From positions 2,578,001 through 2,642,000 of the forward strand of contig NZ_CP127389.1 in assembly GCF_030271835.1 (NCBI RefSeq): DNA of 64,000 nucleotides, given 5' to 3'. The number at the start of each line of letters is the position of its first letter. Positions within the stretch are counted from its first letter, which is position 1. Positions 26,502 through 34,480 of this stretch are shown here, in pieces. Made by a program: the position numbers and the translations under genes. Origin of the DNA: Proteus appendicitidis (GTDB lineage Bacteria; Pseudomonadota; Gammaproteobacteria; Enterobacterales; Enterobacteriaceae). The notes beneath the pieces were generated by a model. The model was not told the origin of the DNA, searched no databases, and worked only from the letters and a program-made list of their open reading frames with translations.

Positions 26502-26951
26502 TTAATTAATACACTCTTGTCGAATATAATCTTGTAAACCTAAAATGATCTGTTCTGACTGCGCAATTCGTTCTCTGAGTAGCCAATAATTTCGGATAGC
26601 GGTGTCAGTAGGTCTGGCGGTGTTTGCATCAACCAAGCCGGCGGTGGAAGTGGCTGAGAGTTTGTGACATTCTGCTTTGATATACACCCGCTCAGGAGCG
26701 CGCTCGCTAATATCACGCAACTGATCAATTTCTTTTTTTGCATGAACAAGTTCCTGTAAATGACGATTATCAAGTTGATTAAGCTGATTTATTCTTAATT
26801 GATAATCTTTATTCTCTGCAATCTGCTGAATAAGAGATTGATAAATATTATTGTATTCCTGTTTCAAGGATTTGTTTTTATCAATTAACCAAATCAATCC
26901 TATACCTAGACATAAGATCGCTATTACCATTATTTTTAATAAATAATTCAT
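26502..26951 (-). CDS. Rz-like spanin, inner-membrane subunit
   Basis: A 149-residue protein with one N-terminal TM helix (about 2-23) and a long periplasmic coiled coil (about 30-90), the architecture of Rz i-spanins that fuse inner and outer membranes at lysis. The ATG at 26951 overlaps the endolysin TGA in an ATGA junction. A complete Rz1 frame is nested within it in the +1 frame, the classic embedded pair. Confidence 0.88.
   Translation of the reverse strand: MNYLLKIMVIAILCLGIGLIWLIDKNKSLKQEYNNIYQSLIQQIAENKDYQLRINQLNQLDNRHLQELVHAKKEIDQLRDISERAPERVYIKAECHKLSATSTAGLVDANTARPTDTAIRNYWLLRERIAQSEQIILGLQDYIRQECIN
26540..26743 (-). CDS. Rz1-like spanin, outer-membrane lipoprotein, nested in Rz
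   Basis: A 67-residue lipoprotein encoded entirely within Rz in another frame. The start MQKKKLISCVILASALLSGC is a lipoprotein signal with the lipobox LSGC (Cys20). The mature part contains PLPPPAW and further prolines, as Rz1 proteins do. I begin it at the internal ATG (26743) because the upstream residues do not fit a signal peptide. Confidence 0.85.
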   Translation of the reverse strand: MQKKKLISCVILASALLSGCISKQNVTNSQPLPPPAWLMQTPPDLLTPLSEIIGYSENELRSQNRSF

Positions 26952-27352
26952 AATAACAACCAAGCATCTTCAAAAACTTTTTCTGAATAAGGTTGATAGC
27001 CAAGTTCAATATTAACAATCGCTACGGTTAAAGGAATGGTGACACTTTTTAATTGTGTATTAATTGAATCATCGGATTCAATGCCAATTTCTTTTGATGC
27101 CAGGCTAATATAGCCGGCTGTATTATTTTCGTTAGGTGGCGCATAACGATTGATAATTGTTTTAATGGTGTTTAAACCATATTTTTTTTGGTACGTTTGT
27201 AATAATTTGTAGATAGCTCGTATTCCATATTCAGGTGAAATAAATTGGCAAAAATCTTTATCGCTTTGCTCTATGGATAATCCTTGCCATTTCGAACCGT
27301 GCCGGATATTACCGGGGTTATTATTACGCTCACCTCGTGCTATTTTAGCCAT
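26948..27352 (-). CDS. Phage endolysin / P5-like muralytic protein
   Basis: A 134-residue protein between holin and Rz. The opening RGERNNNPGNIRHGSKWQGL and the FISPEYGIRAIYKLLQTYQKKYGL stretch match the small structural-protein-P5-like lysozyme family of phages and prophages. It would cleave peptidoglycan at release. No signal peptide, so it depends on the holin. It overlaps the holin gene by 8 bp. Confidence 0.8.
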   Translation of the reverse strand: MAKIARGERNNNPGNIRHGSKWQGLSIEQSDKDFCQFISPEYGIRAIYKLLQTYQKKYGLNTIKTIINRYAPPNENNTAGYISLASKEIGIESDDSINTQLKSVTIPLTVAIVNIELGYQPYSEKVFEDAWLLL

Positions 27353-27653
27353 TTTTAACTCCTGCTCTTCCTTTAAGGAGTTTACTCACGGAATCTACTC
27401 CGACATAGCCAATAAACACACTGGCTAAGTAAGCAAACTCATGATTTATATTAAATAAAATTAGAATATCTTTAATAAACCAGGCAAACATTGCACACAT
27501 CAGCCCATCTATAGAGGTTTTTTTCCATCCTCCGCCGTTATATAAACCTCGAAGAATAGCCATTCCTCCAGCTAGAGAGGCTGATATTCCTTGTTCTTTC
27601 ATTGAAGAAAGGACAATAAATATCTGTTCCCATAGATCTGGATTTTCTTTCAT
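27345..27653 (-). CDS. Phage holin
   Basis: A 102-residue membrane protein with about three hydrophobic stretches (about 22-38, 46-64, 70-88) and a charged C-terminus, matching the lambda-like holin family (Phage_holin_3 type). It is the first gene after the late promoter and terminators and so the first product of Q-dependent transcription. Placement of lysis genes ahead of the tail genes is common in tailocins. Confidence 0.85.
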   Translation of the reverse strand: MKENPDLWEQIFIVLSSMKEQGISASLAGGMAILRGLYNGGGWKKTSIDGLMCAMFAWFIKDILILFNINHEFAYLASVFIGYVGVDSVSKLLKGRAGVKNG

Positions 27654-27782
27654 TGTTTCTCATGGCTTACCTCCAATAGGAGGAACTGTAATAAATAATA
27701 TACTCATCCACAGCACTTAAATTTAAGTACTGTTTTAACATGAGTATGTTTATGTTTTATCTAATTAGATAAGTGGCAGATA

Positions 27783-27807
27783 TAAAAAAAGACCACATGG
27801 TGGTCTT
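27783..27807 (-). terminator. Second tandem leader terminator (tR'2-like)
   Basis: On the minus strand, the perfect 8-bp stem AAGACCAC / GTGGTCTT with a 3-nt loop is followed by seven T residues. It lies between the late promoter and holin. Confidence 0.82.
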
Positions 27808-27867
27808 CTATTGAAGATAAAATTTAGCAGATATCGTTAATTTATATTAGTTAAGACAATAGAGATA

Positions 27868-27896
27868 CAAAAAAGCCCCACTTCAAAAGCGGGGCT
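27868..27896 (-). terminator. First tandem leader terminator (tR'1-like)
   Basis: On the minus strand, AGCCCC pairs with GGGGCT (plus an inner CTT/AAG) and six T residues follow. It is about 45-70 nt after the predicted late transcription start. Confidence 0.82.
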
Positions 27897-27947
27897 ATTT
27901 ATATTCTGTTGTAAGGTCTTTAGATACAAATCTCTCACTGTGGAGTT

Positions 27948-27976
27948 ATAGTATGCTTATTTTTCCTGAAAGTCAA
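27948..27976 (-). promoter_or_regulatory. Late promoter (pR'-like)
   Basis: On the minus strand TTGACT (27971-27976), a 17-bp spacer and TACTAT (27948-27953) form a near-consensus sigma-70 promoter. It starts just after the Q gene and feeds into two terminators, the lambda pR'-tR' plan. Confidence 0.8.
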
Positions 27977-28015
27977 TAACTAGTTTCTACAAAAATAAAT
28001 AAATATAGAAAATTA

Positions 28016-28831
28016 TTACTTAACAGTCACTTCTTGAAGAATTTTTTCTGATAAAGACTCTTCTTTAAAGCACTCTTCAACTAAATGTTCAAATAACGGT
28101 TTATAGTTACTGTACGCAACAGTTTTAGAAACACTCACTACTGTTTGTACTTGCTCTAATACTTCACTGAATTTTAAGCGAGGATACCCACGACCTGAAC
28201 ATTGATTACAAGGTTTGAAAACAGCCCCCCCCTGCTTTTCACTCTCTTTTTTATCTAAAACTTGACCACGTCCATGACAACGACATGCTAAACGAATTTC
28301 AGCTTTGCCCTTACATGTAGGGCAAACAACCCGAGTTGTTTCTCTTACTTCACGGTAAGAAGTGTTATTTTGGGGTTTAACTTTAAGCTCCCCGTTAAGA
28401 TTTCGCGCAAGCTCTTTAACAGATTTTGAGGTGTAACTTTTGGTAGTAAAAACGTCAACTTCAATAAATCCATTACTGCAGTCAGGGCACGCTTTCTTAC
28501 TTGCGGCACTTCTTGCGTAATCTTGGAAAGCATAATTAGCAATAATGTGTAAAACATTAGCTTTCACATCTTCATTAAGTTTATCAATGGCTTTGTATTG
28601 ATAAGCTTGAGTTAATGCGTATTGATAAAGGCTTTCAATTGCTTCACTAGGATGATTAATACTATGTTTAGCTAAAAATAACTCTATACCCATTCGCCCT
28701 TTTCGAGCGGCTAAACTAATTGATGTCATTACATCAGTCACTGACAGTGAATCCACTGTTTTCACTGTTCTTACATCACTCAATACTATGCTTTTTGGTG
28801 AAAAATATTTAGGTAAGTCCGCTAGTCTCAT
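28016..28831 (-). CDS. Phage antitermination protein Q
   Basis: A 271-residue antiterminator with the family opening LPKYFSPKS. It contains a DnaJ-like zinc-binding region of paired cysteines: CPDC (115/118), CPTC (170/173), CRC (183/185) and CNQC followed by SGRGY (208/211). Q proteins bind DNA at the late promoter and load onto the paused polymerase, making it ignore downstream terminators. The promoter and two terminators directly downstream are the expected target. It is driven from a leftward promoter under the repressor operators. Confidence 0.92.
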   Translation of the reverse strand: MRLADLPKYFSPKSIVLSDVRTVKTVDSLSVTDVMTSISLAARKGRMGIELFLAKHSINHPSEAIESLYQYALTQAYQYKAIDKLNEDVKANVLHIIANYAFQDYARSAASKKACPDCSNGFIEVDVFTTKSYTSKSVKELARNLNGELKVKPQNNTSYREVRETTRVVCPTCKGKAEIRLACRCHGRGQVLDKKESEKQGGAVFKPCNQCSGRGYPRLKFSEVLEQVQTVVSVSKTVAYSNYKPLFEHLVEECFKEESLSEKILQEVTVK

Positions 28832-28861
28832 TTAATGCTCCTTTTGATTTCCTATCACTAC

Positions 28862-28906
28862 TTATTGGTCATCCATGTACCACGACAAGGCATGGCATTT
28901 ATGCAT
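28862..28906 (-). CDS. Possible 14-codon leader ORF upstream of Q
   Basis: ATG...TAA encodes MHKCHALSWYMDDQ and ends about 30 bp before the Q ATG. A GAG-containing stretch precedes it. It may be a leader peptide or chance; no other gene such as Cro lies in this leader. Confidence 0.2.
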   Translation of the reverse strand: MHKCHALSWYMDDQ

Positions 28907-29006
28907 CTAAATCACTCGCATTTTACGGCGTTATCTCAACGTGATTTTTACTTACCACTCTTGCATTGGTTTATTTAGTTACTTTTTTGTACTTTTCGCA
29001 CTTTTA

Positions 29007-29021
29007 TTAACCAATAGTTAA
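29007..29021. promoter_or_regulatory. Repressor operator O1
   Basis: TTAACCAATAGTTAA is a near-perfect dyad, one base away from the perfect palindrome at 29063. It overlaps the predicted leftward start site. Confidence 0.7.
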
Positions 29022-29049
29022 TGTTATATTTTAACCAAAATGACGTCAA
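29021..29049 (-). promoter_or_regulatory. Leftward promoter for Q
   Basis: On the minus strand TTGACG (29044-29049), a 17-bp spacer and TAACAT (29021-29026). A TTAACCA half-site (29031-29037) lies in the spacer and operator O1 covers the start site, so repressor should block it. Confidence 0.65.
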
Positions 29050-29062
29050 GTAGCAAAGGAAA

Positions 29063-29077
29063 TTAACCAATGGTTAA
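29063..29077. promoter_or_regulatory. Repressor operator O2, spanning the repressor start codon
   Basis: TTAACCAATGGTTAA is a perfect 15-bp palindrome; the ATG of the repressor gene is inside it, which points to autoregulation. Confidence 0.7.
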
Positions 29078-29807
29078 AAATGATAATAAAACGGAGTTCA
29101 CAAAAAGGCTTCAAGAAGCTTGCTTAGATTCAGGGATTGCAGGACGTGGGTTAGGTAAAAGAATTACAGATGCACTCGCGGAACAAGGCATAAAAGTCAG
29201 TGCTCCAGCAGTATGGAAATGGCTAAATAATGAATCAATTCCCGATCCAACAAATATCTTAGCATTAAGTCAATGGCTCGATGTTCGAGCAGAATGGCTA
29301 GAATATGGGCGAGGAGCAAAAAAAAATGATGGCGTTTCAGTAAATGAAATGACACCCGTTGATGATTGGGATAATAATACGCCGATAGAACGAGATGAAG
29401 TCGAGATCCCCTTCTATACTACTATTGAATTAGCTGCAGGTTTTGGAAGTTGTACCACTGATAATCAAAAGGTGGAATTATTGAGATTTTCTCGTTCTAC
29501 ATTTAATCGCTATGGCGTTCAACCTAGCGATGCCGTTGCTTTTAAAGTTCATGGTGACAGCATGTCCCCTGTTATTCCTGATGGTTCGATTGTCACTATC
29601 AGTACAGGGCATACAAAAATTGTTGATGGCGGTATTTATGCTATTCAACAAGGCGATCTTTTGAGGGTCAAAATTTTACATCGACTCCCCAATAACACCA
29701 TTATCATCCGTAGCTATAATACTATTGATTACCCAGATGAGCGTTCTACATTAGAAGAAGTGAAAATTTTGGGGCGAGTATTTAATTGGTCTGTGATGGG
29801 TTGGTGA
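29070..29807 (+). CDS. LexA/CI-type S24 repressor of the tailocin cluster
   Basis: A 245-residue repressor. Residues about 10-80 form a helix-turn-helix (GLGKRITDALAEQG, APAVWKWLNNESIPDPTNILALSQWL). The C-terminal half is an S24 peptidase domain with an Ala-Gly scissile bond in IELAAGFGS (Ala123-Gly124), catalytic Ser164 in HGDSMSP and Lys201 in GDLLRVKIL. These are the elements needed for RecA-stimulated self-cleavage, so the cluster should be SOS-inducible. Gene is divergent from Q with shared operators and is followed by its own terminator. Confidence 0.93.
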   Translation: MVKNDNKTEFTKRLQEACLDSGIAGRGLGKRITDALAEQGIKVSAPAVWKWLNNESIPDPTNILALSQWLDVRAEWLEYGRGAKKNDGVSVNEMTPVDDWDNNTPIERDEVEIPFYTTIELAAGFGSCTTDNQKVELLRFSRSTFNRYGVQPSDAVAFKVHGDSMSPVIPDGSIVTISTGHTKIVDGGIYAIQQGDLLRVKILHRLPNNTIIIRSYNTIDYPDERSTLEEVKILGRVFNWSVMGW

Positions 29808-29821
29808 TCACGATAATACAC

Positions 29822-29854
29822 AAAAACACCACGATCTTTTTATGTGGTGTTTTT
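29822..29854 (+). terminator. Terminator after the repressor gene
   Basis: The stem AAAAACACCAC / GTGGTGTTTTT (11 bp) ends in T residues, 15 bp after the repressor stop. Confidence 0.82.
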
Positions 29855-29891
29855 GAAAATCGCTAATTCAATATTAAAATTGATCCAAGAA

Positions 29892-29923
29892 AAAACCCGT
29901 TATCTCTTGCGAAATAACGGGTT
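29892..29923 (-). terminator. Terminator of tRNA module 1
   Basis: On the minus strand AACCCGTTAT and ATAACGGGTT pair and six T residues follow, just after tRNA-Thr copy 1. Confidence 0.82.
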
Positions 29924-29929
29924 CTTATA

Positions 29930-30005
<76 letters not shown>

Positions 30006-30011
30006 TAATTC

Positions 30012-30099
30012 TGGCGGAAGGATAGAGATTCGAACTCTAGGATGGTTTCCCATCGGCGGTTTTCAAGACCGCTGCCTTCAGCCACTCGGCCATCCTTCC
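30012..30099 (-). tRNA. serT-like: tRNA-Ser(TGA), copy 1
   Basis: An 88-nt class II tRNA with an encoded CCA and a long variable arm. It starts GGAAGGATGGCCGAGTGG; the anticodon loop CTTGAAA gives TGA (reads TCA), and GTTCGAATC forms the T-loop. Confidence 0.95.
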
Positions 30100-30109
30100 A
30101 TAGCGCGGA

Positions 30110-30138
30110 ATTATGCCTATCTCTGACCTCGCTGTCTA
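30110..30138 (-). promoter_or_regulatory. Promoter of tRNA module 1
   Basis: On the minus strand TAGACA (30133-30138), a 17-bp spacer and CATAAT (30110-30115), followed by a GC-rich TCCGCGC discriminator, as expected for a stringently controlled stable-RNA promoter. The same block is conserved before module 2. Confidence 0.7.
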
Positions 30139-30352
30139 GTCCTGATCGTAAAAAAAATGACTTTTTTATCTGTTTGCTTAATCTTCAGTCTATTTTTGAT
30201 TAAAAAGTGCTAACTTACTAATATGTTGGTTAAATTTTGATAACTAGAGATAAAAAATCATCGCTATATCGCGAGATAAACGGAGTAACCCAAAAGGAAT
30301 TAAATAGAAATTAACTAAGAGGAAAAATACAAAGTAGAATTATAGATAAGAA

Positions 30353-30384
30353 AAAACCCGTTACCTCTTGCGAGATAACGGGTT
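30353..30384 (-). terminator. Terminator of tRNA module 2
   Basis: Minus-strand stem AACCCGTTATC / GGTAACGGGTT followed by T residues, just after tRNA-Thr copy 2. It is the counterpart of the module 1 terminator with two base differences. Confidence 0.8.
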
Positions 30385-30390
30385 CTTATA

Positions 30391-30466
<76 letters not shown>

Positions 30467-30472
30467 TAATTC

Positions 30473-30560
30473 TGGCGGAAGGATAGAGATTCGAACTCTA
30501 GGATGGTTTCCCATCGGCGGTTTTCAAGACCGCTGCCTTCAGCCACTCGGCCATCCTTCC
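30473..30560 (-). tRNA. serT-like: tRNA-Ser(TGA), copy 2
   Basis: Identical to copy 1 at a 461-bp offset; full cloverleaf with variable arm and CCA. Confidence 0.95.
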
Positions 30561-30570
30561 ATAGCGCGGA

Positions 30571-30599
30571 ATTATGCCTATCTCTGACCCCGCTGTCTA
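30571..30599 (-). promoter_or_regulatory. Promoter of tRNA module 2
   Basis: On the minus strand TAGACA (30594-30599), a 17-bp spacer and CATAAT (30571-30576) with the same GC-rich discriminator as module 1. Confidence 0.7.
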
Positions 30600-30762
30600 G
30601 CTCCGATTGTAAAAAAATTGGATTTTTTTGTTTGTTTGCTCAAAGTTCATCCGAATATCCCTTTTAATAGGATAACCTGTTAATATAATGGCTGAATAAT
30701 GGTGATTGTTTATTCAATTTTCTATTTTTAACTACATTGTCTCTTAAAGGCTCGCAAACTGA

Positions 30763-33471
30763 ATGCGTACATTGAACCAACTCAAGCCAAATACACTAAC
30801 TCGTCTATATGCCCTGTTTCTTCTTTTTATGGTCATATCGCTTTTTCTCTACGCTTACAGTTATTTTGACACTTGGCTAGATAGCAAAAAAAACGCTATC
30901 AACAATACGACTCAAAAATTCGCCCGACAGGTTGAAGATTACCGTTACCACTCTAATCAACTTTTTCAGTTATCAAATAAAATAGCCGATACTTCGACGT
31001 TCCCTGTGTTACGACTTAATCCAATAAAATTACGTTCTGATGTATTTTGGCTTGAAGGGCGAGATCAAACTGTAGATTCCATTATATTTGGTAAACCCAA
31101 TGAGCAAACCTTTCAGTTAGCGCAACGATTTGCAAATTCACTCGAAATTCTTTGGGGTGTACGTAATGATTACAGTTCACTTTATTATTTAAATGGTAAA
31201 GGGAATGATCTGATCTTAATTACAACCCATTCTGTTCTTAAGCCAGAGATCCGTTACAAAGAAAGTTATTTAACATTAACGGCTGAAAATAAACGGTCTG
31301 AGTTATTGATGCAATCAACGGCATTAGATGAAAAAGAAAGCCTTTCTCCTATTAGGAAGATGTCTACAGAAAACATCTATTACTACACTTATCGTATTAT
31401 GTTTAATGTGCCGGGTCAGTTAACCAGCGTAGTGGCGTTTGATTTACCTATCAATAATTTCTTGCCTTCAGAGCTATCGCCACACTACCTAAGATTACTC
31501 CCGACAGGTCAACAATCCGTTTATGACAAGAATAGCATTGAAATATCAACCGATGGCTCTTCACTGATTTTTTCTCAACCGATTATTGGTATCCCATATT
31601 CACTCTCTTATGAATACCCGATGAAATCGATTATAAAAGAGATTGCCTACAAAAATATTTGGTTATTAATCAGCCTTCTGGTATTTATTTCTATCTCTGT
31701 TTTTGGTCATATCTATATCCGTAATAAGTACGTTTTCCCTTATATCTCTATGACTCGTAATCTACGGATCAAAGAAGAGATGACAAACGACATCATTTCA
31801 AATCTTCCGATAGGATTACTTGTCTATAATTTTTCCTCTAACCATAAGATTATTAGCAATAGTCATGCGGAAAAATTACTGCCTCATATCGATTTATCTA
31901 AGATCCGCCAAATGGCAGTGGAGCACAATGGCTTAATCCAAACGGCTATTAACAATGAAATTTATGAAATAAGAACAAGTAATAATAACAATATTGACAA
32001 TACATCATTATTCATATTTCTGAATAAAGATAACGAAGCCCTAATCAATAAAAAATTACAACTTGCACAGCAAGAATATGAGAAAAATACCATCGCACGA
32101 CGCAAGATCTTATCTAATATGTCATTAGAATTAATGCGTCCTATCAAAGATATAAATGAGATGGTTTATCAATTCAAAGAATTATTACCCGAAGACACTC
32201 ACCAACAATTGCTTAGCTTATTATTAGAGAAAACAAATTACATTTCTGAGTGGATAGAAAACATTACATTAATTAATAAGTTAGAAAATCAAGAATGGAA
32301 AATTCATAAGGATGAATTTGAACTATCAACATTAGTTGAATCTATTCTGATAACAGCATCACCTTTTATGATAAGAAAAGGGCTAACACTTTATTTCCAC
32401 AATAATATAAGACCTGGATTGCTTTTAATTAACGATGGCCCAGCTTTAAGTAAGATTATTTTATCATTGATTAATTATGCCATTAGCACGACTAATTATG
32501 GAAAGATAACCGTTAATCTGAATTTAGTTAAAAATAAAGATAAAGAAGAAATACTTATAGATATTATTGACAGTGGAAGCGGGCTTACACCTCAAGATAT
32601 TGCTAATATAAAATACCCATTCTTAGGACAAGCAATGGGAGACAAATATTATTCTAATTCAGGTATCATTTTTTATTTATGCCATTTGCTATGCCATAAA
32701 ATACAAGGAGAATTAACGATTAAGAGCCAAGAAAGCATTGGTTCTCATTTTCAAATCGCACTCCCATACCAGCATATAGATACTGAAGAGCGAACATTTA
32801 ACGTATTATTAGAGGGAATAAACGCAAAACTCGCTATAAAAAATCCTGAAATAGAAAAAATCATCTGTCAACAGCTTGATAAATATGGCGCGACATACTT
32901 TGATAAAAATAGAGAGAATCTTTATCCTGAATACGATATCATACTTAAGGATACACCGAATGATAACCCTGAATCTCCAACAATATTATTAATCAGCTCT
33001 ATTGTTGGATTTGAAAAAATATCAAAAGATTTAATAAAGTGTAACTATAACTTCGGTGATCCTTTAATTGAGGCTATTACTTATTTAATTGAAGAAAATG
33101 AGTCATTTTCCCTAGATACAACTAAAGAGAGTATTTGGGATGAAAATAATAACCTTGATAAATACGAAGTAATTCTTAATAATTATAGGAAGAAGTTGAA
33201 TGGTAGTGATTATAAGGAACTATTTATCAGTACTGTTCCTATTGATGTTGAAAAACTACACTTAGAAGCAACAAATAAAGACTTTCATTCTCTAGCCCAG
33301 ACAGCTCATCGTCTAAAAGGGGTTTTTGCCATGTTAGATTTAGAATATCTCAGAGAAAGCTGTGAATATTTAGAGCATGACATAAAAAATCATAATGAAT
33401 TAGAGATCAAAGAACGTATCACTCAACTGGATAAATGGATTCAACAGTTGCTGCAGCAAGGTAACAATTAA
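30763..33471 (+). CDS. rcsD: Rcs phosphorelay phosphotransferase RcsD
   Basis: A 902-residue inner-membrane protein that passes phosphate from RcsC to RcsB in the envelope-stress phosphorelay, which controls capsule, flagella and, in Proteus, swarming. Visible: TM helix (about 15-36), a periplasmic domain, a second TM (about 300-322), a degenerate kinase-like domain and a C-terminal HPt domain with AQTAHRLKGVFAMLDLEYL (phospho-acceptor His849). E. coli RcsD is about 890 residues. It is followed after 2 bp by rcsB, giving the usual rcsDB operon. Confidence 0.96.
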   Translation: MRTLNQLKPNTLTRLYALFLLFMVISLFLYAYSYFDTWLDSKKNAINNTTQKFARQVEDYRYHSNQLFQLSNKIADTSTFPVLRLNPIKLRSDVFWLEGRDQTVDSIIFGKPNEQTFQLAQRFANSLEILWGVRNDYSSLYYLNGKGNDLILITTHSVLKPEIRYKESYLTLTAENKRSELLMQSTALDEKESLSPIRKMSTENIYYYTYRIMFNVPGQLTSVVAFDLPINNFLPSELSPHYLRLLPTGQQSVYDKNSIEISTDGSSLIFSQPIIGIPYSLSYEYPMKSIIKEIAYKNIWLLISLLVFISISVFGHIYIRNKYVFPYISMTRNLRIKEEMTNDIISNLPIGLLVYNFSSNHKIISNSHAEKLLPHIDLSKIRQMAVEHNGLIQTAINNEIYEIRTSNNNNIDNTSLFIFLNKDNEALINKKLQLAQQEYEKNTIARRKILSNMSLELMRPIKDINEMVYQFKELLPEDTHQQLLSLLLEKTNYISEWIENITLINKLENQEWKIHKDEFELSTLVESILITASPFMIRKGLTLYFHNNIRPGLLLINDGPALSKIILSLINYAISTTNYGKITVNLNLVKNKDKEEILIDIIDSGSGLTPQDIANIKYPFLGQAMGDKYYSNSGIIFYLCHLLCHKIQGELTIKSQESIGSHFQIALPYQHIDTEERTFNVLLEGINAKLAIKNPEIEKIICQQLDKYGATYFDKNRENLYPEYDIILKDTPNDNPESPTILLISSIVGFEKISKDLIKCNYNFGDPLIEAITYLIEENESFSLDTTKESIWDENNNLDKYEVILNNYRKKLNGSDYKELFISTVPIDVEKLHLEATNKDFHSLAQTAHRLKGVFAMLDLEYLRESCEYLEHDIKNHNELEIKERITQLDKWIQQLLQQGNN

Positions 33472-33473
33472 AC

Positions 33474-34130
33474 ATGAATAACCTTAATATTATTATTGCC
33501 GATGATCACCCAATCGTTTTATTCGGTATTCGTAAATCTTTAGAACAAATTGAATGGGTCAATGTTGTAGGTGAATTTGAAGATTCAACTTCACTTATCA
33601 ATAACTTACCTAAGTTAAATGTAGATGCTTTAATTACTGACTTATCTATGCCTGGCGATAAGTATGGTGATGGTATTACACTCATTAAGTACATTAAAAG
33701 ACATTATCCTAATTTGTCGATTATTGTACTCACAATGAATAACAATCCAGCTATTTTGAGCGCTGTTCTTGATCTTGAAATTGAAGGTATTGTGCTTAAG
33801 CAAGGTGCTCCGACTGATCTACCAAAAGCATTAGCTGCGCTACAAAAAGGTAAGAAATTTATGCCTGAAAGCGTTGCGAAGCTACTTGAGAAAGTAAATG
33901 CAAATGGTTACGGCGATAAACGTTTATCACCAAAAGAAAGTGAAGTGCTGAGATTATTTGCGGAAGGCTTTCTTGTAACCGAAATCGCAAAAAAACTTAA
34001 TCGTAGTATTAAAACGATTAGTAGTCAGAAAAAATCAGCCATGATGAAATTAGGTGTCGATAACGATATCGCATTACTTAATTACTTGTCATCAGTGACT
34101 ATTGATAAGGAAATTAACGGACCGGATTAA
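33474..34130 (+). CDS. rcsB: Response regulator RcsB
   Basis: A 218-residue NarL/FixJ-type regulator and final acceptor of the Rcs phosphorelay. The receiver domain has the acidic pair DD at residues 10-11, phospho-acceptor Asp56 in LITDLSMP and a Lys in VLKQG. The C-terminal LuxR-type helix-turn-helix includes LSPKESEVLRLFAEGFLVTEIAKKL and SIKTISSQK. ATG lies 2 bp after the rcsD stop. RcsB can also pair with auxiliary regulators such as RcsA. Confidence 0.97.
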   Translation: MNNLNIIIADDHPIVLFGIRKSLEQIEWVNVVGEFEDSTSLINNLPKLNVDALITDLSMPGDKYGDGITLIKYIKRHYPNLSIIVLTMNNNPAILSAVLDLEIEGIVLKQGAPTDLPKALAALQKGKKFMPESVAKLLEKVNANGYGDKRLSPKESEVLRLFAEGFLVTEIAKKLNRSIKTISSQKKSAMMKLGVDNDIALLNYLSSVTIDKEINGPD

Positions 34131-34172
34131 TTTCACCGTTGTTACCTTAGCTTAGCCGCACCGATAAAATCA

Positions 34173-34206
34173 GGAAGCTCATCCCTTTGTGGGAGCTTCT
34201 CTGCTT
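34173..34206 (+). terminator. Probable terminator of rcsDB
   Basis: A GAAGCTC / GAGCTTC stem with a 12-nt loop is followed by TCTGCTTTTT, 43 bp after the rcsB stop. Confidence 0.65.
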
Positions 34207-34480
34207 TTTAGCCTTTGCTCTTTATTCCCACTCTCTTTAGGCTTTCCTTTCTCTTTCTTCGCCAATATTTCTTGTTCACAAGCACCTTATAAGCTGCGTG
34301 GCTTTTAATTCATCCCTTTTATCCCTTTCCTCGTTTTTTCGCTTACAGGCTGTTACAAAGACTTTCTCCCCCCTTTTCATCTGTTTGTCTTATTTGTTTA
34401 TCTTATTATGGCTGTGCTTTATTTCATTTTATCTATCAAAATGCTTTGTGATTACGTTATTTTTGCTTTATTGGGGCTTT

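Larger units (their letters stand above)
27654..28015 (-). other. 362-bp late control region
   Basis: No gene lies here. It holds, in the leftward sense, a near-consensus sigma-70 promoter (27948-27976), two tandem terminators (27868-27896 and 27783-27807) and a leader of about 130 bp before holin. Confidence 0.75.
14577..29807. mobile_element. Contractile phage-tail cluster, probable R-type tailocin (or head-less defective prophage)
   Basis: From right to left: S24 repressor, Q antiterminator, late promoter with tandem terminators, holin, endolysin, Rz/Rz1, tail terminator, sheath, tube, chaperone with frameshift, tape measure, Dit-like protein, baseplate plug, hub, spike, gp25-like wedge, baseplate J, DUF2612 protein, fibre and fibre-assembly protein. 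Every structural gene is intact and closely packed. Absent are terminase, portal, capsid, head-tail connector, replication, Cro/CII and integrase genes. An intact tail plus lysis plus SOS-type control without a head is the signature of R-type tailocins. The tail genes are of the DUF3383/Gp138 type rather than the P2 type. Confidence 0.75.
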
